This document shows, piece by piece, positions 34,058-43,335 of a DNA stretch of 64,000 nt (its first letter is position 1; each line of letters begins with the position of its first letter). A program made the translations under genes and the position numbers. The stretch comes from Pseudomonas sp. DG56-2 (GTDB lineage Bacteria > Pseudomonadota > Gammaproteobacteria > Pseudomonadales > Pseudomonadaceae): contig NZ_CP032311.1 in the NCBI RefSeq assembly GCF_004803755.1, forward strand, positions 3,116,501 to 3,180,500. The letters are read 5' to 3'. The notes below the pieces were generated by a model. That model worked only from the letters and a program-made list of their open reading frames with translations, had not been told where the DNA came from and did no database searches.

Positions 34058-37000
34058 TTACTGCGCTGGCGCTGTAGTCGGTGGCGCTTCTTCCGTTACC
34101 CGCAGAATCCCCCACAGCCCGGACGAGTTGCCATAAGCAGCGTAGTCACGGAACAGGTAGTCACCGGGCACCGCGTTGCTGCCCCCGGCGCTGGGCACCA
34201 TGAAGCTGAAGTGCGCTGCCGGCAGCACGCTTTCCTGGGCACCGATGTACATGGCCTGCGGGTTGTATCCGAAGCGCACCGAGCCAATCCCCGGTAGGCT
34301 CAACGGATAGCCGCCGACATCGGATTTCTCCGCCTGGAAGTTGTGCAATGGCCACAGGTGCCCATCCAGCTGGAAGGTAGTGCCGCGGCTGCCGCCGGTC
34401 GGCATCAGTACATGGGTGCGCAGGGCCTGCCCAGGCTTTGCCCAGAGCACTGGGGTTTTAGGATCGCCGCCAACCAGGGCGTTGCTGTAGGCCATGTGTG
34501 CGTTAGGAACATCCGCCCAACCATTGCCATCGGCATGCCCGAACGGCGCATTCGGGGCCAGGCCGAAGCGGTACCACAACGGCTCGGTCTTGTAGTTGAT
34601 GGCCATGTTCGAGTTGTCCTGCGGATCGGTTGGCACACCGTTGCCTTCTGCCGCGATGCCTTCCACCGGCCGCCCGCTGGCCCAGCGGGTATTCAAGGCT
34701 TTCTGGAACACCAGAGTGAAGTCGCGATAGGGGTTCAGGCCCGGCACCTGGACGGTGGCCGAGGCGCGGCTGGCAGCATCCTCTGTCCAGGTCGCTGTCT
34801 GTGGCAGGATACTCATCGCCCCGACCAGACCTTTCTGCGGCTGCTTGATCACATCCGCAGGGGTCAGGTTCAAGCCACCGAACTCGATTGCAGTGGTGTT
34901 GATGTTGTCGACCGAACGCCCGGTTTGCGATACCGGCTTGCCTTCACGCTCCAGGTGCCCGGCGTAGTACTGATAGACCTTGCTCGGATAGGCACCACTG
35001 CTACCGGTGCGCGGCGGCACGGTCTGCACCGGGTTGAGGCCGACGTTGACACCATCGGACTTGGTGATGTCGTAGGCCAGCAATTGCGCATGCAGCCCGA
35101 CATGGCTGGATGGACGCATCAGGTTGTTGTTGAAGGTGGTGGAGCCCTCACTGTCATTGCGGTTGCGTTTGACCATACCGTGCATTACAGCGGTATTGGC
35201 CAGGTCCGGCATGACCGTTGGCAGGCGGTTCTCCAGCGTCACGTTGAGGCAGTCACCAGCGGCGGCGCGCAGCACCAGCGGTTCGATCGGCACACCGGGC
35301 TTGAGCTTGCCGGTGATCGGGTCGAGGTCGCTTTTGCGCACATAGAGCACGGCAGTCGGGTCGTGCAGCGGACCGCTCTGACCGCCAATGGTGAAGGTCT
35401 CGCCATCTTCAGGGTCGGTTACTGTCACTTGCGCAATACTGACCGGCCGCGAGTTGTACACCAGCGTGCCGCCGTTGGCCTTGAGCGGTCCGCCGACGTG
35501 TTGGCCGACGCCAGCAGCATCGGTGATGCTCAGGTTCAGCGGATTGCCGAGGATATCGTTGGCCAACGCCGCGACAATCTCGTAGTTGCGCTTGACGGTT
35601 GACCGGGTGCCAATGCCATTGGGGTTGGCGGTGAAGCGTGGGCAGATGCCGTCGAATGCCACGGTATTGCGCGCCGCCATTGGTTGCGGGTTGTTGGGCA
35701 GGGCAAACAGATCGCTGCGGCTGTTGGTGTAGTTACGCATGACGCCCCACAAGCCATTCCAGTAGCCTTCCAGCGAGGCGTCCAGGGAATACAGGTAGTC
35801 ACCGTTGGGTGCCGAGGAACTGGAGATCATCGACACAGGCGCCATGAACCCCAACTGTTCGGAGATACCCACCATCTGCGAGGCCTTCCACCCCGAATTG
35901 GAGCTGTTACCGAACCCCGAGCCGTTCTGCAGCCATTTGACGCCATGCAGGGTTACGTTGTGTTCCTCTTCGTGGCCACCGGCGTGCATGCGCAGGCGCA
36001 CATTGTCGCCAGAGTAGGTACGCAGCATGGGGGTGAACGGATCGCCCGGTTCGCTGCCGCCCTTGTTGACATGCGGTGGGAACAGCGTGGTGCCGCCGGT
36101 TGGGCCCACGGCATAGGTGACCGCCGAGGGTGCCAGGTTGAGTGCCGGAATTACCCGATCAGTGCGGCTTTGCATGGCATAGGCCAGGTCGCCCGCCAGG
36201 CCGTCGGCCTGCATCCCGCGCTTGCCGTCCGGTGCCACTTTGTAGGGGTCGAAAACCCGCAGTGCCAATGGCTCGTTACGGTAGTTGACGACGAACATGC
36301 CAGGGTCATCGACCGAAATCGCTTGCGGGCATGGACGGCTTGGGCAGTTCGGCATCAAGCCGCCCCGGGCTTCGGTGACCGCTTCAAGTAGACCTTCGGC
36401 TTCCTTGCGCACCGGCGGGTTGATGGCGTAGCGGAAACTGTCGGGCGTGGCCGGGAATGCCTGGGCATTTGGTACCCCGTCAGGCCCGGCACCTACGTAT
36501 ACACCCGCCTCGTAGGCATGCTGGAAGTCACTGTACTCAAGGAAGAACTCGCGGTAGCTGTCGTTGCGACCGTCACCGTCCAGGTCACCGGTCTTGACCA
36601 CGGCCTGCCATGAGGTCGGCCCGCCATCTTCACGCAGAGCAGGGTTGTACAACAGTTCGCCTGTCTCGGCGTGGTACCAGGTGGAGCCGGCAGGTTCTGC
36701 CAGTACGGTGGCGTACAGGCCCAGTTGCTGGTGAGTCGATGGGCCAAGGTGGTCGTGAGTGAAGATGGTGCCCAGGCCACGGTCGACGTTATGAACGTTG
36801 ACGACCGGGTCGATGAACCAGCGCTGCATGGCGGTGCGGGCGCCCATCCAGTCGGCACGCCCGTAGCGTCCAAAGTAAGGATGCGCCTTGGCCACCGGAC
36901 ACTCGGCACTGCCCTCGCGCGGATCGCCGCTGGTGCATTTGTTGTACTCACGAATGGCTTTAATACGCTCGACCACGGTGCCGGGCGAGAGAATGCCGTC

Positions 37001-39928
37001 TTCGTAGTTCCAGCCGTTGGCCGAGCCATCGGCGGCAGTCAGGTCCCATTTTGGCAGGTGGATATGCTGGCCGATCACGTCGGTCGGGGTACGCACCTGA
37101 TAGTCATCCATCTCGTAGTAGGAAGGAATCAGGTTGGTGTGCTGGTACATCACGCAGTCAAAGGTATTCATGCGCATGACCAGCGGTTCAGGTGGACGTT
37201 GCTTGTTGATCACCGCCCAGGCGTCTTCCCAGAGGCTGATGATGCGCGCCTGCGGGAAGTGGTAGCCGACTTTGTTGTACACCGCGTCGAACTGGATGTT
37301 GGCGCCTTTGTAAATGCGCGGGCGATCGGCCGTGAAGGTCGAAGAACCGGTGAAAGTCATGCTGTCCAGGCGCTCACCACTGTTGAACTCGCCATTGCCA
37401 GCGGCCATAGTGAGACGCTTGGCGCGGTCATCCATGCATGGTTCGTAGTAAGGAGCGCCCGCGGTGGGGGCAGCGCCATTGGTGCGGAAATTGCGCGCAA
37501 CCAGCTGATTGCTTGGCAATACCGCAAAGCTTGGGTGCTCCAGTTTTGAATGGAAACTCATCGCGGCTTGTTCGACGTCTGTGCCCTCTTCGGGCAGGAA
37601 CACCGCCTTGGCCTTGGTAATCTGCTTGGAGAAATCCAATGCCGTGGTGGTGACCTCTGCCTCACCGCCAGCGGCCATGCCGTCAAGCGCATGGCGCGGC
37701 AGCCCGCCATCCCAGCCGCCGACCTGGGCCGGATCAAGGTTGGCCCACAGCGCGTTGCCGGTACTTTTCAGCGCCTGCGCCATGGCCGGATCAAGCATGT
37801 CCAGCGGCGGGGTGGGTGGACGCTGGCCCACGGTGCTTTCGATACCGCCAATCCAGAAGGGATAGCCAGGGTTCTTCAGGCTGCCATCGGCGTTGCGGTT
37901 CTCGAAGCCACGATCCACCAGGGCGACCGAGCCGATAGCCCGTGGGGCGCTGGAATGCTGTGAGGCGTCGTCATCGCCCTCTTCTTCTTCGTCGTCGTCA
38001 TCATGCTCGGCGACCAGGGTTTCGGCGAGTTTCGGAATAACTGCCACCTTGCCCGGCATCGGTGCCATGGCTTTGCCTGGCAGCGGCACAACAGCAGGGA
38101 TCGGCGTGCCGGCGATGATTTCGCCGTCTGGCAAGGCGCGTGCCCCAACGGCCGGTTTGCCGCTGCGCAAGGCATAGGGCTCGCTGTGATAGCCGGTTTC
38201 GCTTTGTGCGGAAACCTCCAGGCGAGTGCCTTCTTCAAACACATCATGTACCCGCCACATGGTCCACATGCCTTGGGCAAAGTGCGGGTAGAAGTGGCAA
38301 TGGTAGATGGCGTCGCCCGCCACGCGGTTGCGGTTACCCGAGCCGCCGTTGGCAATTTCATAGGTATAGCCGGCGCCGGGGCCGATACCCTGGGCATCGA
38401 CATAGTCGGAATTGTCGTCGTTGGGGTTGAACAGCCACTGATGTCCGTGCAGGTGGAAAATGTGCTGCTCGTGACCGTTGTGCGTGTTGCGGAATTTGAC
38501 GAAATCGCCGATGTAGCTGTGGTTGACGTTGGAAGGCTCGGCCGGGTACAGCGCCATGGTGGCCTTGACCCCAACCTGTTCGGCGCCAGGTTTTTCCCCT
38601 GGACGTATGTTTTCCAGGCCAACGTTGGCCGGAACGTCCACCAGCATCGCCACATCGCCCACGGTGTGCGAACTGAGGAAAAACTCTTCGTAGGCACAGG
38701 ACAGGCAGTCATGCATCGGTCCCACGCCCAGGCGGTTGGCGATGACCTCTGCGCCCATGCCACCGGACCCGTAGTTGATCATGAACGAGTCGCGGGTAGG
38801 TTCGAGCACATGCCCCATTACCGGGTCAGCCCAGTAACCAGGAAACGCCTGGGTCACTGCAACTTCATCGGTGAACTGCGAGGCAAAGTCACGGAAAGGC
38901 TCCAGGCGGTTGGGCAACGCCGGGTTGCGCTTGCCGATGCTCTCCAGTGGGTAGGTGGACGGCGGGAAGCTGCCGTCGTCATTGGGACCCATGACGATTG
39001 CGTCAGAGTCGCTGGAAATAATCTCGTTGCCGTCGACCATGGCGATGATCGGCGAGCCGGCCTTGCCTTCACGGATCCAGGGCTCGACCTGAGGGTAACG
39101 GGCCTTGTAATCGACAATCGGCTGGCCGGTCGGCGCCCGGCCAACCGTGCTCAGGCGCATTTCTTCCTCGGTCAATGTATTACGGTAGGTGCGCCCATTT
39201 TTGGGGACTACGATCACTTGGCCGAACAAGCCGTTGGCAACGTTGCCTGCGGCACCCTCCCCACCAAACGGGGCACCACGGCTGGAGGCGGCAAATACGC
39301 CTTCGCGTTCGGCGTACAAGGTGTAGCTGCGGCTGCTGCCCGGCGCCACCAGAAAGTTGCCGTTGCGCCCGGTGTTGGAGGCGATGTCGCCAATACTGTT
39401 GACTGCTTGCAGGCCGTTGACCTGAAAACCGACATGGCGGTCGGTGACCTGATCATCGACCACTTCGTTTTCAGCACCTTCAGGCGCTTCAGCGCCTTCG
39501 TCTTCCTCGCCCTCCTCGCCCTCGACTTCGTTCTCTTCTTCGTGATCGATGCCGTGCTTGTTGGGGTTGGCTTGATAAGCCAGCAGGTTCTGCAGATTGA
39601 CGGTCAGGCAATCACCGGCCGCCACCCGCAGCACAATCGGCCGTGGGCGCTTGTCCGGGCGCAACGTGACCTTGCCCGGCACTGCTGCGCCACCCTGGTC
39701 GAGGGTGACTTGGCTTTCATCAATCACATCGCGGCGCAACGCGAAGATCATGCCGTTGGCATTCTGGGCACCGAGGCGGTTGAACATCAGTGGCTGGTCG
39801 AGCGCCACTACGTTGGCCACCAGATTGCGCTCGCAGCGCACGGCAGCTTCGCTGACTGTCTGCCAACCCAAGGTGGCGGCAGTGATCAGCAGTGAAGTCA
39901 GGACTGAGCCTTTGATCGGAGTCATCAT
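34058..39928 (-). CDS. mnxG: Giant multicopper oxidase, MnxG-type Mn(II) oxidase
   Basis: A 1956-residue exported protein (signal peptide about 32 residues) built from repeated cupredoxin domains. Copper motifs include HIFHLHGHQW (about residue 484), the type 1/trinuclear HCHFYPHFAQGMW (about 543), QHIHLPKW (about 951), THDHLGPSTHQ (about 1054), HNVTLHGVKW (about 1318) and DGHLWPLHNF (about 1851). Length and layout fit MnxG of P. putida GB-1, which oxidises Mn(II). Two strongly acidic stretches (about 128-154 and 640-651) are inserted. ATG 39928 (a second ATG follows at once) comes after AGAGG. It heads an operon of at least six genes down to 28539. Confidence 0.85.
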   Translation of the reverse strand: MMTPIKGSVLTSLLITAATLGWQTVSEAAVRCERNLVANVVALDQPLMFNRLGAQNANGMIFALRRDVIDESQVTLDQGGAAVPGKVTLRPDKRPRPIVLRVAAGDCLTVNLQNLLAYQANPNKHGIDHEEENEVEGEEGEEDEGAEAPEGAENEVVDDQVTDRHVGFQVNGLQAVNSIGDIASNTGRNGNFLVAPGSSRSYTLYAEREGVFAASSRGAPFGGEGAAGNVANGLFGQVIVVPKNGRTYRNTLTEEEMRLSTVGRAPTGQPIVDYKARYPQVEPWIREGKAGSPIIAMVDGNEIISSDSDAIVMGPNDDGSFPPSTYPLESIGKRNPALPNRLEPFRDFASQFTDEVAVTQAFPGYWADPVMGHVLEPTRDSFMINYGSGGMGAEVIANRLGVGPMHDCLSCAYEEFFLSSHTVGDVAMLVDVPANVGLENIRPGEKPGAEQVGVKATMALYPAEPSNVNHSYIGDFVKFRNTHNGHEQHIFHLHGHQWLFNPNDDNSDYVDAQGIGPGAGYTYEIANGGSGNRNRVAGDAIYHCHFYPHFAQGMWTMWRVHDVFEEGTRLEVSAQSETGYHSEPYALRSGKPAVGARALPDGEIIAGTPIPAVVPLPGKAMAPMPGKVAVIPKLAETLVAEHDDDDEEEEGDDDASQHSSAPRAIGSVALVDRGFENRNADGSLKNPGYPFWIGGIESTVGQRPPTPPLDMLDPAMAQALKSTGNALWANLDPAQVGGWDGGLPRHALDGMAAGGEAEVTTTALDFSKQITKAKAVFLPEEGTDVEQAAMSFHSKLEHPSFAVLPSNQLVARNFRTNGAAPTAGAPYYEPCMDDRAKRLTMAAGNGEFNSGERLDSMTFTGSSTFTADRPRIYKGANIQFDAVYNKVGYHFPQARIISLWEDAWAVINKQRPPEPLVMRMNTFDCVMYQHTNLIPSYYEMDDYQVRTPTDVIGQHIHLPKWDLTAADGSANGWNYEDGILSPGTVVERIKAIREYNKCTSGDPREGSAECPVAKAHPYFGRYGRADWMGARTAMQRWFIDPVVNVHNVDRGLGTIFTHDHLGPSTHQQLGLYATVLAEPAGSTWYHAETGELLYNPALREDGGPTSWQAVVKTGDLDGDGRNDSYREFFLEYSDFQHAYEAGVYVGAGPDGVPNAQAFPATPDSFRYAINPPVRKEAEGLLEAVTEARGGLMPNCPSRPCPQAISVDDPGMFVVNYRNEPLALRVFDPYKVAPDGKRGMQADGLAGDLAYAMQSRTDRVIPALNLAPSAVTYAVGPTGGTTLFPPHVNKGGSEPGDPFTPMLRTYSGDNVRLRMHAGGHEEEHNVTLHGVKWLQNGSGFGNSSNSGWKASQMVGISEQLGFMAPVSMISSSSAPNGDYLYSLDASLEGYWNGLWGVMRNYTNSRSDLFALPNNPQPMAARNTVAFDGICPRFTANPNGIGTRSTVKRNYEIVAALANDILGNPLNLSITDAAGVGQHVGGPLKANGGTLVYNSRPVSIAQVTVTDPEDGETFTIGGQSGPLHDPTAVLYVRKSDLDPITGKLKPGVPIEPLVLRAAAGDCLNVTLENRLPTVMPDLANTAVMHGMVKRNRNDSEGSTTFNNNLMRPSSHVGLHAQLLAYDITKSDGVNVGLNPVQTVPPRTGSSGAYPSKVYQYYAGHLEREGKPVSQTGRSVDNINTTAIEFGGLNLTPADVIKQPQKGLVGAMSILPQTATWTEDAASRASATVQVPGLNPYRDFTLVFQKALNTRWASGRPVEGIAAEGNGVPTDPQDNSNMAINYKTEPLWYRFGLAPNAPFGHADGNGWADVPNAHMAYSNALVGGDPKTPVLWAKPGQALRTHVLMPTGGSRGTTFQLDGHLWPLHNFQAEKSDVGGYPLSLPGIGSVRFGYNPQAMYIGAQESVLPAAHFSFMVPSAGGSNAVPGDYLFRDYAAYGNSSGLWGILRVTEEAPPTTAPAQ

Positions 39929-39969
39929 GGCGTGCCTCTGGTGGTGCAAGTGGACTCTGAAAAGGCTTG

Positions 39970-39985
39970 AGCAAACCTCATGCCA
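39970..39985 (-). promoter_or_regulatory. Sigma-54 (-24/-12) promoter of the mnxG operon
   Basis: Minus-strand TGGCATG-AGGT-TTGCT is a full match to TGGCAYR-N4-TTGCW with GG-N10-GC spacing, about 42 bp before the mnxG start. Confidence 0.88.
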
Positions 39986-40038
39986 GAGTTTTTTATTGTT
40001 TTATTTCAACCACCTACGCTATTGAATGAATCTCAATT

Positions 40039-40072
40039 GGGGGGTATTCCCCGTTATTCCCCATTTCGGGGG
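40039..40072. promoter_or_regulatory. CCCC-N6-GGGG palindrome cluster upstream of mnxG, probable MnxR site
   Basis: CCCCATTTCGGGGG (40059-40072) has the CCCC-N6-GGGG form, and a related inverted GGGG-TATT-CCCC lies at 40041-40052. The centre is about 80 bp upstream of the -24/-12 promoter, as at the other operons. Confidence 0.68.
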
Positions 40073-40079
40073 AGCGCGC

Positions 40080-40685
40080 CTACAGCGGCGCATCCACAGC
40101 CAGCCCCTGCAGCCGACGGTACTGGCGCAGCACTTTTGGCACGTAGCTCTGGGTCTCGGCATAGGGCGGCACTACCCGGCCCCTTCGTAGCACCGCATCC
40201 GGGCCGGCGTTATAGGCGGCCACTGCCAGGGTGATGTCGTTGTCGAACAGGGTCAGCATGCGTTTGAGGTAGCGTGCCCCGCCCTGCAGATTCGAGGCGG
40301 GATCCAACGAATTGGTAACCCCCAGTTCCCGGGCGGTATCGGGCATCAACTGCATCAGGCCGACCGCACCGCTGGCTGAACGGGCGTTAGGGTTGTAGCG
40401 AGACTCGGCCTGGATCACCGCATGCAGTAGCGCCGCCGGCACATCGTTGGCTTCAGCCGCCGCCGCGACCAGCTCGGCATAGGGCATACCGGTGATCATC
40501 TGCGCCTGGTCGCTGCTGGCCAGGCTAGTTGCCGATTCACTGATGACCCGTTGATAGGTGCGGCCAGGGCGGTGAACGTTGGACAGCACATAGCTGCCGT
40601 CAGCCTTGATAGAGATGTACATATCGGCTTGTACCGGGAGCACCCAGGTCAGCCAGACAAAGATTCCTGCAGATAACCAGTACAT
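40080..40685 (-). CDS. Lytic transglycosylase (SLT/MltE-like)
   Basis: A 201-residue exported muramidase. After a signal peptide, a DUF4124-like stretch (YISIKADGSYVLSN) precedes the SLT domain. That domain carries the catalytic Glu in HAVIQAESRYNPNARSASGAVGLMQLMP, the AYNAGP motif and NLQGGARYL. It cleaves peptidoglycan, which would open a path for the Xcm secretin or pseudopilus. It is divergent from xcmT1 and its stop lies next to the mnxG enhancer region. A minus-strand CGGCACA-GTGC-TTGCG at 40758-40773 is a possible -24/-12 promoter for it. Confidence 0.88.
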   Translation of the reverse strand: MYWLSAGIFVWLTWVLPVQADMYISIKADGSYVLSNVHRPGRTYQRVISESATSLASSDQAQMITGMPYAELVAAAAEANDVPAALLHAVIQAESRYNPNARSASGAVGLMQLMPDTARELGVTNSLDPASNLQGGARYLKRMLTLFDNDITLAVAAYNAGPDAVLRRGRVVPPYAETQSYVPKVLRQYRRLQGLAVDAPL

Positions 40686-40707
40686 GGTCCCGCCCTCCCC
40701 GTTGCGG

Positions 40708-40732
40708 CCCCGAAAAGTGGGGCATATGCCCC
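40708..40732. promoter_or_regulatory. Palindrome pair in the SLT-xcmT1 intergenic region
   Basis: CCCC-GAAAAGT-GGGG (40708-40722) shares its last four G with GGGGCATATGCCCC (40719-40732), a perfect 14-bp palindrome. These resemble the proposed MnxR sites and lie about 90 bp upstream of a candidate -24/-12 element for xcmT1. Confidence 0.55.
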
Positions 40733-40810
40733 GATTGCCGAGGCGCAAGGCTACTGACGCAAGCACTGTGCCGCCTTGCCGGCCGCGCAGCGCAAAGGCT
40801 TGCAGCAGAC

Positions 40811-40826
40811 GCGCACGGCAATTGCA
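40811..40826 (+). promoter_or_regulatory. Weak candidate sigma-54 promoter for xcmT1-xcmS
   Basis: GCGCACG-GCAA-TTGCA keeps the -12 TTGCA and most of the -24 box (GCACG) but has C instead of the first invariant G. It is kept because its distance to the palindromes (about 90 bp) and to the xcmT1 start (36 bp) equals that of the better promoters. Confidence 0.35.
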
Positions 40827-40861
40827 TGAGGCCTTGCAGGCGCACGATGGAGGGCCTTGTC

Positions 40862-41284
40862 ATGAACAAAAAAAAGTACTCGCAACAGGGATTCACCCTG
40901 CTCGAACTGCTGGTGGTATTGGTGGTACTGGGGCTGCTCGCGGGCATAGTTGCACCCAAGTACTTCAGTCAATTGGGGCGTTCTGAGGCCAAGGTGGCAC
41001 GGGCGCAGATCGAAGGCCTGAGCAAAGCGCTGGATCTCTATCGACTGGAAGTGGGGCATTACCCCAATTCCGAGCAAGGCCTGCAGGCGCTGGTCGCTGC
41101 CCCCAGCGACGAGACACGCTGGTCAGGCCCCTACCTGCAGAAAAAAGTCCCCCAGGACCCGTGGGGCCGCAACTACATCTATCGCCAACCCGGTGAGAAC
41201 GGTGAGTACGACCTGCTCTCGATGGGCAAGGACGGACAGCCCGGCGGCGAGGGTGAAAACGCCGAAGTCACCAGCTGGCAGTAA
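40862..41284 (+). CDS. xcmT1: XcmT1, GspG/XcpT-type major pseudopilin
   Basis: A 140-residue major pseudopilin. The leader ends in QQG before FTLLELLVVLVVLGLLAGI (Glu at +5), and the soluble part has YRLEVGHYPNSEQGLQALV, DPWGRNYIYRQPG and DLLSMGKDGQPGGEGENA, all canonical for GspG. ATG 40862 follows GGAGGG. With xcmS 15 bp downstream it reproduces the two-gene xcmT1-xcmS operon described in P. putida GB-1, where it is needed for export of the Mn-oxidising factor. Confidence 0.95.
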   Translation: MNKKKYSQQGFTLLELLVVLVVLGLLAGIVAPKYFSQLGRSEAKVARAQIEGLSKALDLYRLEVGHYPNSEQGLQALVAAPSDETRWSGPYLQKKVPQDPWGRNYIYRQPGENGEYDLLSMGKDGQPGGEGENAEVTSWQ

Positions 41285-41299
41285 GCGGAGGAGCGACAC

Positions 41300-42487
41300 A
41301 TGCGCTACGAGCTCAAGGCATTGGGAAAGTCCGGGGTGATCCTGCTTACGCTCGATGCCCAGGACGCTGGACAAGCTCGTTTGCAGGCTGAGCAACAAGG
41401 CCTGCGGGTGGTCAGCGTGCGCAACTGTGAGCGCTTTGGCAAAATGCGCTGGCGTCGCAAGGAAACCTTCGACCTGGTGTTGTTCAGCCAGGAGCTGACC
41501 ACCCTGCTCAACGCTGGCCTGCCGTTGATTGATGCCCTGGAAAGCCTGGCCGAAAAAGAATCGGCACCCCAGGCGCGCAAGACGCTCGGGGAATTGGTAC
41601 GCCTGCTGTATGAAGGCAAATCCTTTTCCCAGGCGTTGGGGCAGTTGCCCAGTGTGTTTCCCCCGCTGTATATCGCCCTGGTGCAATCCAGCGAGAAAAC
41701 CGGGGCCCTTGGCGATGCCCTGGGGCGTTACGTTGCCTACCGCCAGCGCATGGACGAGGTGCGGCAGAAAATCGTCAGCGCCTCGATCTATCCCTTGTTG
41801 CTGTTGATCGTCGGCGGTGGCGTGGTGCTGTTTCTGATGGGCTATGTGGTGCCGCGTTTCAGTCTGGTGTTCGAGGGCCTGGGCACTGAACTGCCCTGGC
41901 TGTCACGGTGGCTGATGCAGGCCGGAATGTTCCTGCATGCCCAGCAGGCGCCTTTGGGTCTGGGTGTTGTGGGTGTGATCGCCAGCCTGCTGATGCTGCG
42001 TCGGGATCCACGGGTACGAAGTTGGCTCAATCGCCAGCTCGAACGCCTGCCGGCCCTGCACCGACGCCTGGTGATGTACGAGCTGGCGCGTTTCTACCGT
42101 TCCCTGGGAATCCTCTTGCAAGGCGGCATCCCCATACTCACCGCCATGGAAATGGCCCGCGGCCTGCTTGGCCTTGCCGCCAAACAGCGGCTGGAACTTG
42201 CGTGTGAAAGGGTACGTGAAGGCCTGTCGTTGTCAGCTGCGCTCGAAGCCGGGCAACTGGTCACGCCGGTATCCCTACGCTTGCTCAGAGCCGGCGAACA
42301 ATCAGGCAACCTAGGGCAGATGATGGAACGCAGCGCCGATTTCTACGATGAAGAAATCAGCCGTTGGGTCGAATGGTTCGTCCGTCTGTTCGAGCCCTTG
42401 CTGATGACCTTCATCGGCTTGTTGATCGGCCTGATCGTTATTCTGATGTACATGCCGATCTTCGAATTGGCCTCCAGCATTCATTAG
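41300..42487 (+). CDS. xcmS: XcmS, GspF/XcpS-type inner-membrane platform protein
   Basis: A 395-residue polytopic protein of the GspF/PilC family with the usual three membrane helices: around residues 165-185, 210-230, and near the C-terminus (LLMTFIGLLIGLIVILMYMP). Two repeated cytoplasmic domains are visible (FSQELTTLLNAGLPLIDALE and FYRSLGILLQGGIPILTAME). It cooperates with the GspE ATPase encoded 14 kb away in the xcm operon. GGAGG precedes the ATG. Confidence 0.94.
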   Translation: MRYELKALGKSGVILLTLDAQDAGQARLQAEQQGLRVVSVRNCERFGKMRWRRKETFDLVLFSQELTTLLNAGLPLIDALESLAEKESAPQARKTLGELVRLLYEGKSFSQALGQLPSVFPPLYIALVQSSEKTGALGDALGRYVAYRQRMDEVRQKIVSASIYPLLLLIVGGGVVLFLMGYVVPRFSLVFEGLGTELPWLSRWLMQAGMFLHAQQAPLGLGVVGVIASLLMLRRDPRVRSWLNRQLERLPALHRRLVMYELARFYRSLGILLQGGIPILTAMEMARGLLGLAAKQRLELACERVREGLSLSAALEAGQLVTPVSLRLLRAGEQSGNLGQMMERSADFYDEEISRWVEWFVRLFEPLLMTFIGLLIGLIVILMYMPIFELASSIH

Positions 42488-42532
42488 TGACAAACGTGAC
42501 AATCCTGGCTGCTTGCTGTATAGATTCGGCCA

Positions 42533-42630
42533 CCAAGGGGAGCCTGGCAACAGGCTGAGAAACCGCTGGCACCTGCAGCGCGGTGACCCTTCGAACCTGA
42601 TCCGGATAATGCCGGCGAAGGGATGGGGGA
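42533..42630 (+). promoter_or_regulatory. TPP riboswitch (THI element)
   Basis: The two diagnostic cores are present: GGCTGAGAAAC near 42555 and GACCCTTCGAACCTGATCCG near 42586, with the closing GATAATGCCGGCGAAGGGA. It sits about 55 bp before the first tenA and should turn off the tenA pair when thiamin pyrophosphate is abundant. Confidence 0.94.
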
Positions 42631-42684
42631 TTGCCAACCTGCCTCTCTGCCGGTCTCACTGTCGCCATCTTTGAGGCCAGTACC

Positions 42685-43332
42685 ATGACCGAACGCTTCA
42701 CCGACACCCTTCGCCGCCAGAGCGAGCCGAGCTGGACGCAATCTGTCGAGCACCGCTTCGTCAACGAACTGCTCGACGGCACCCTCGACGATGCGGTGCT
42801 GATCAACTACCTGATCCAGGATCACCGCTTCATCGATGCTTTCCTGACCTTGCTCGGCGCCGCCATTGCCAGTGCCGATACCTTCGAGGCGCGCATTCGC
42901 CTGGGACGTTTCACCGGCGTAATTAGCGGCGAAGAGAACACCTACTTCCTGCGCGCGTTCGAGGCCCTCGGGGTGACGCCAACGCAGCGCCAGCAAGCAC
43001 CCGACGCAGTGCCCACCGCAGGTTTCAAGGCGATCATGCGCGAAGCGGCAGCGACTCGCTCCTATGCCGCCGCCCTGGCCGTGCTCAACGTTGCGGAAGG
43101 CCTGTATCTGGACTGGGCATTGCGCGCGCCCAAGCAACTGCCGCCGCGCTTCGAACATGCCGAATGGATAACCTTGCATGACAACCCCGACTTCCAGAGC
43201 TTCGTCGCCTTCCTGCGCGCCGAACTGGACCGTGTCGGCCCTGCTCAAGCGCAGATCAGCACCGACTTCTTCCTGCGCGCCGTTGCCCTGGAGCACGCAT
43301 TCTTCGACGCCGCCTACGACCTCAAGGGATAA
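42685..43332 (+). CDS. TenA-like protein without the catalytic cysteine (TenA_E-type)
   Basis: A 215-residue all-helical TenA/THI-4/PqqC-fold protein. It has no cysteine at all, so it lacks the nucleophile of classical TenA; an LNVAEGLYLDWA segment occupies the comparable helix. Such TenA_E members are thought to act on other breakdown products of thiamin or related pyrimidines. It is controlled by the TPP riboswitch and followed after 3 bp by a classical tenA. Confidence 0.82.
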   Translation: MTERFTDTLRRQSEPSWTQSVEHRFVNELLDGTLDDAVLINYLIQDHRFIDAFLTLLGAAIASADTFEARIRLGRFTGVISGEENTYFLRAFEALGVTPTQRQQAPDAVPTAGFKAIMREAAATRSYAAALAVLNVAEGLYLDWALRAPKQLPPRFEHAEWITLHDNPDFQSFVAFLRAELDRVGPAQAQISTDFFLRAVALEHAFFDAAYDLKG

Positions 43333-43335
43333 ACC

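Noticed and set aside
34343..35602. Long plus-strand open frames opposite mnxG, including one near 38003-39895
   Set aside because: They are antisense frames of a GC-rich gene with clear copper motifs on the other strand; their translations lack domain signals.
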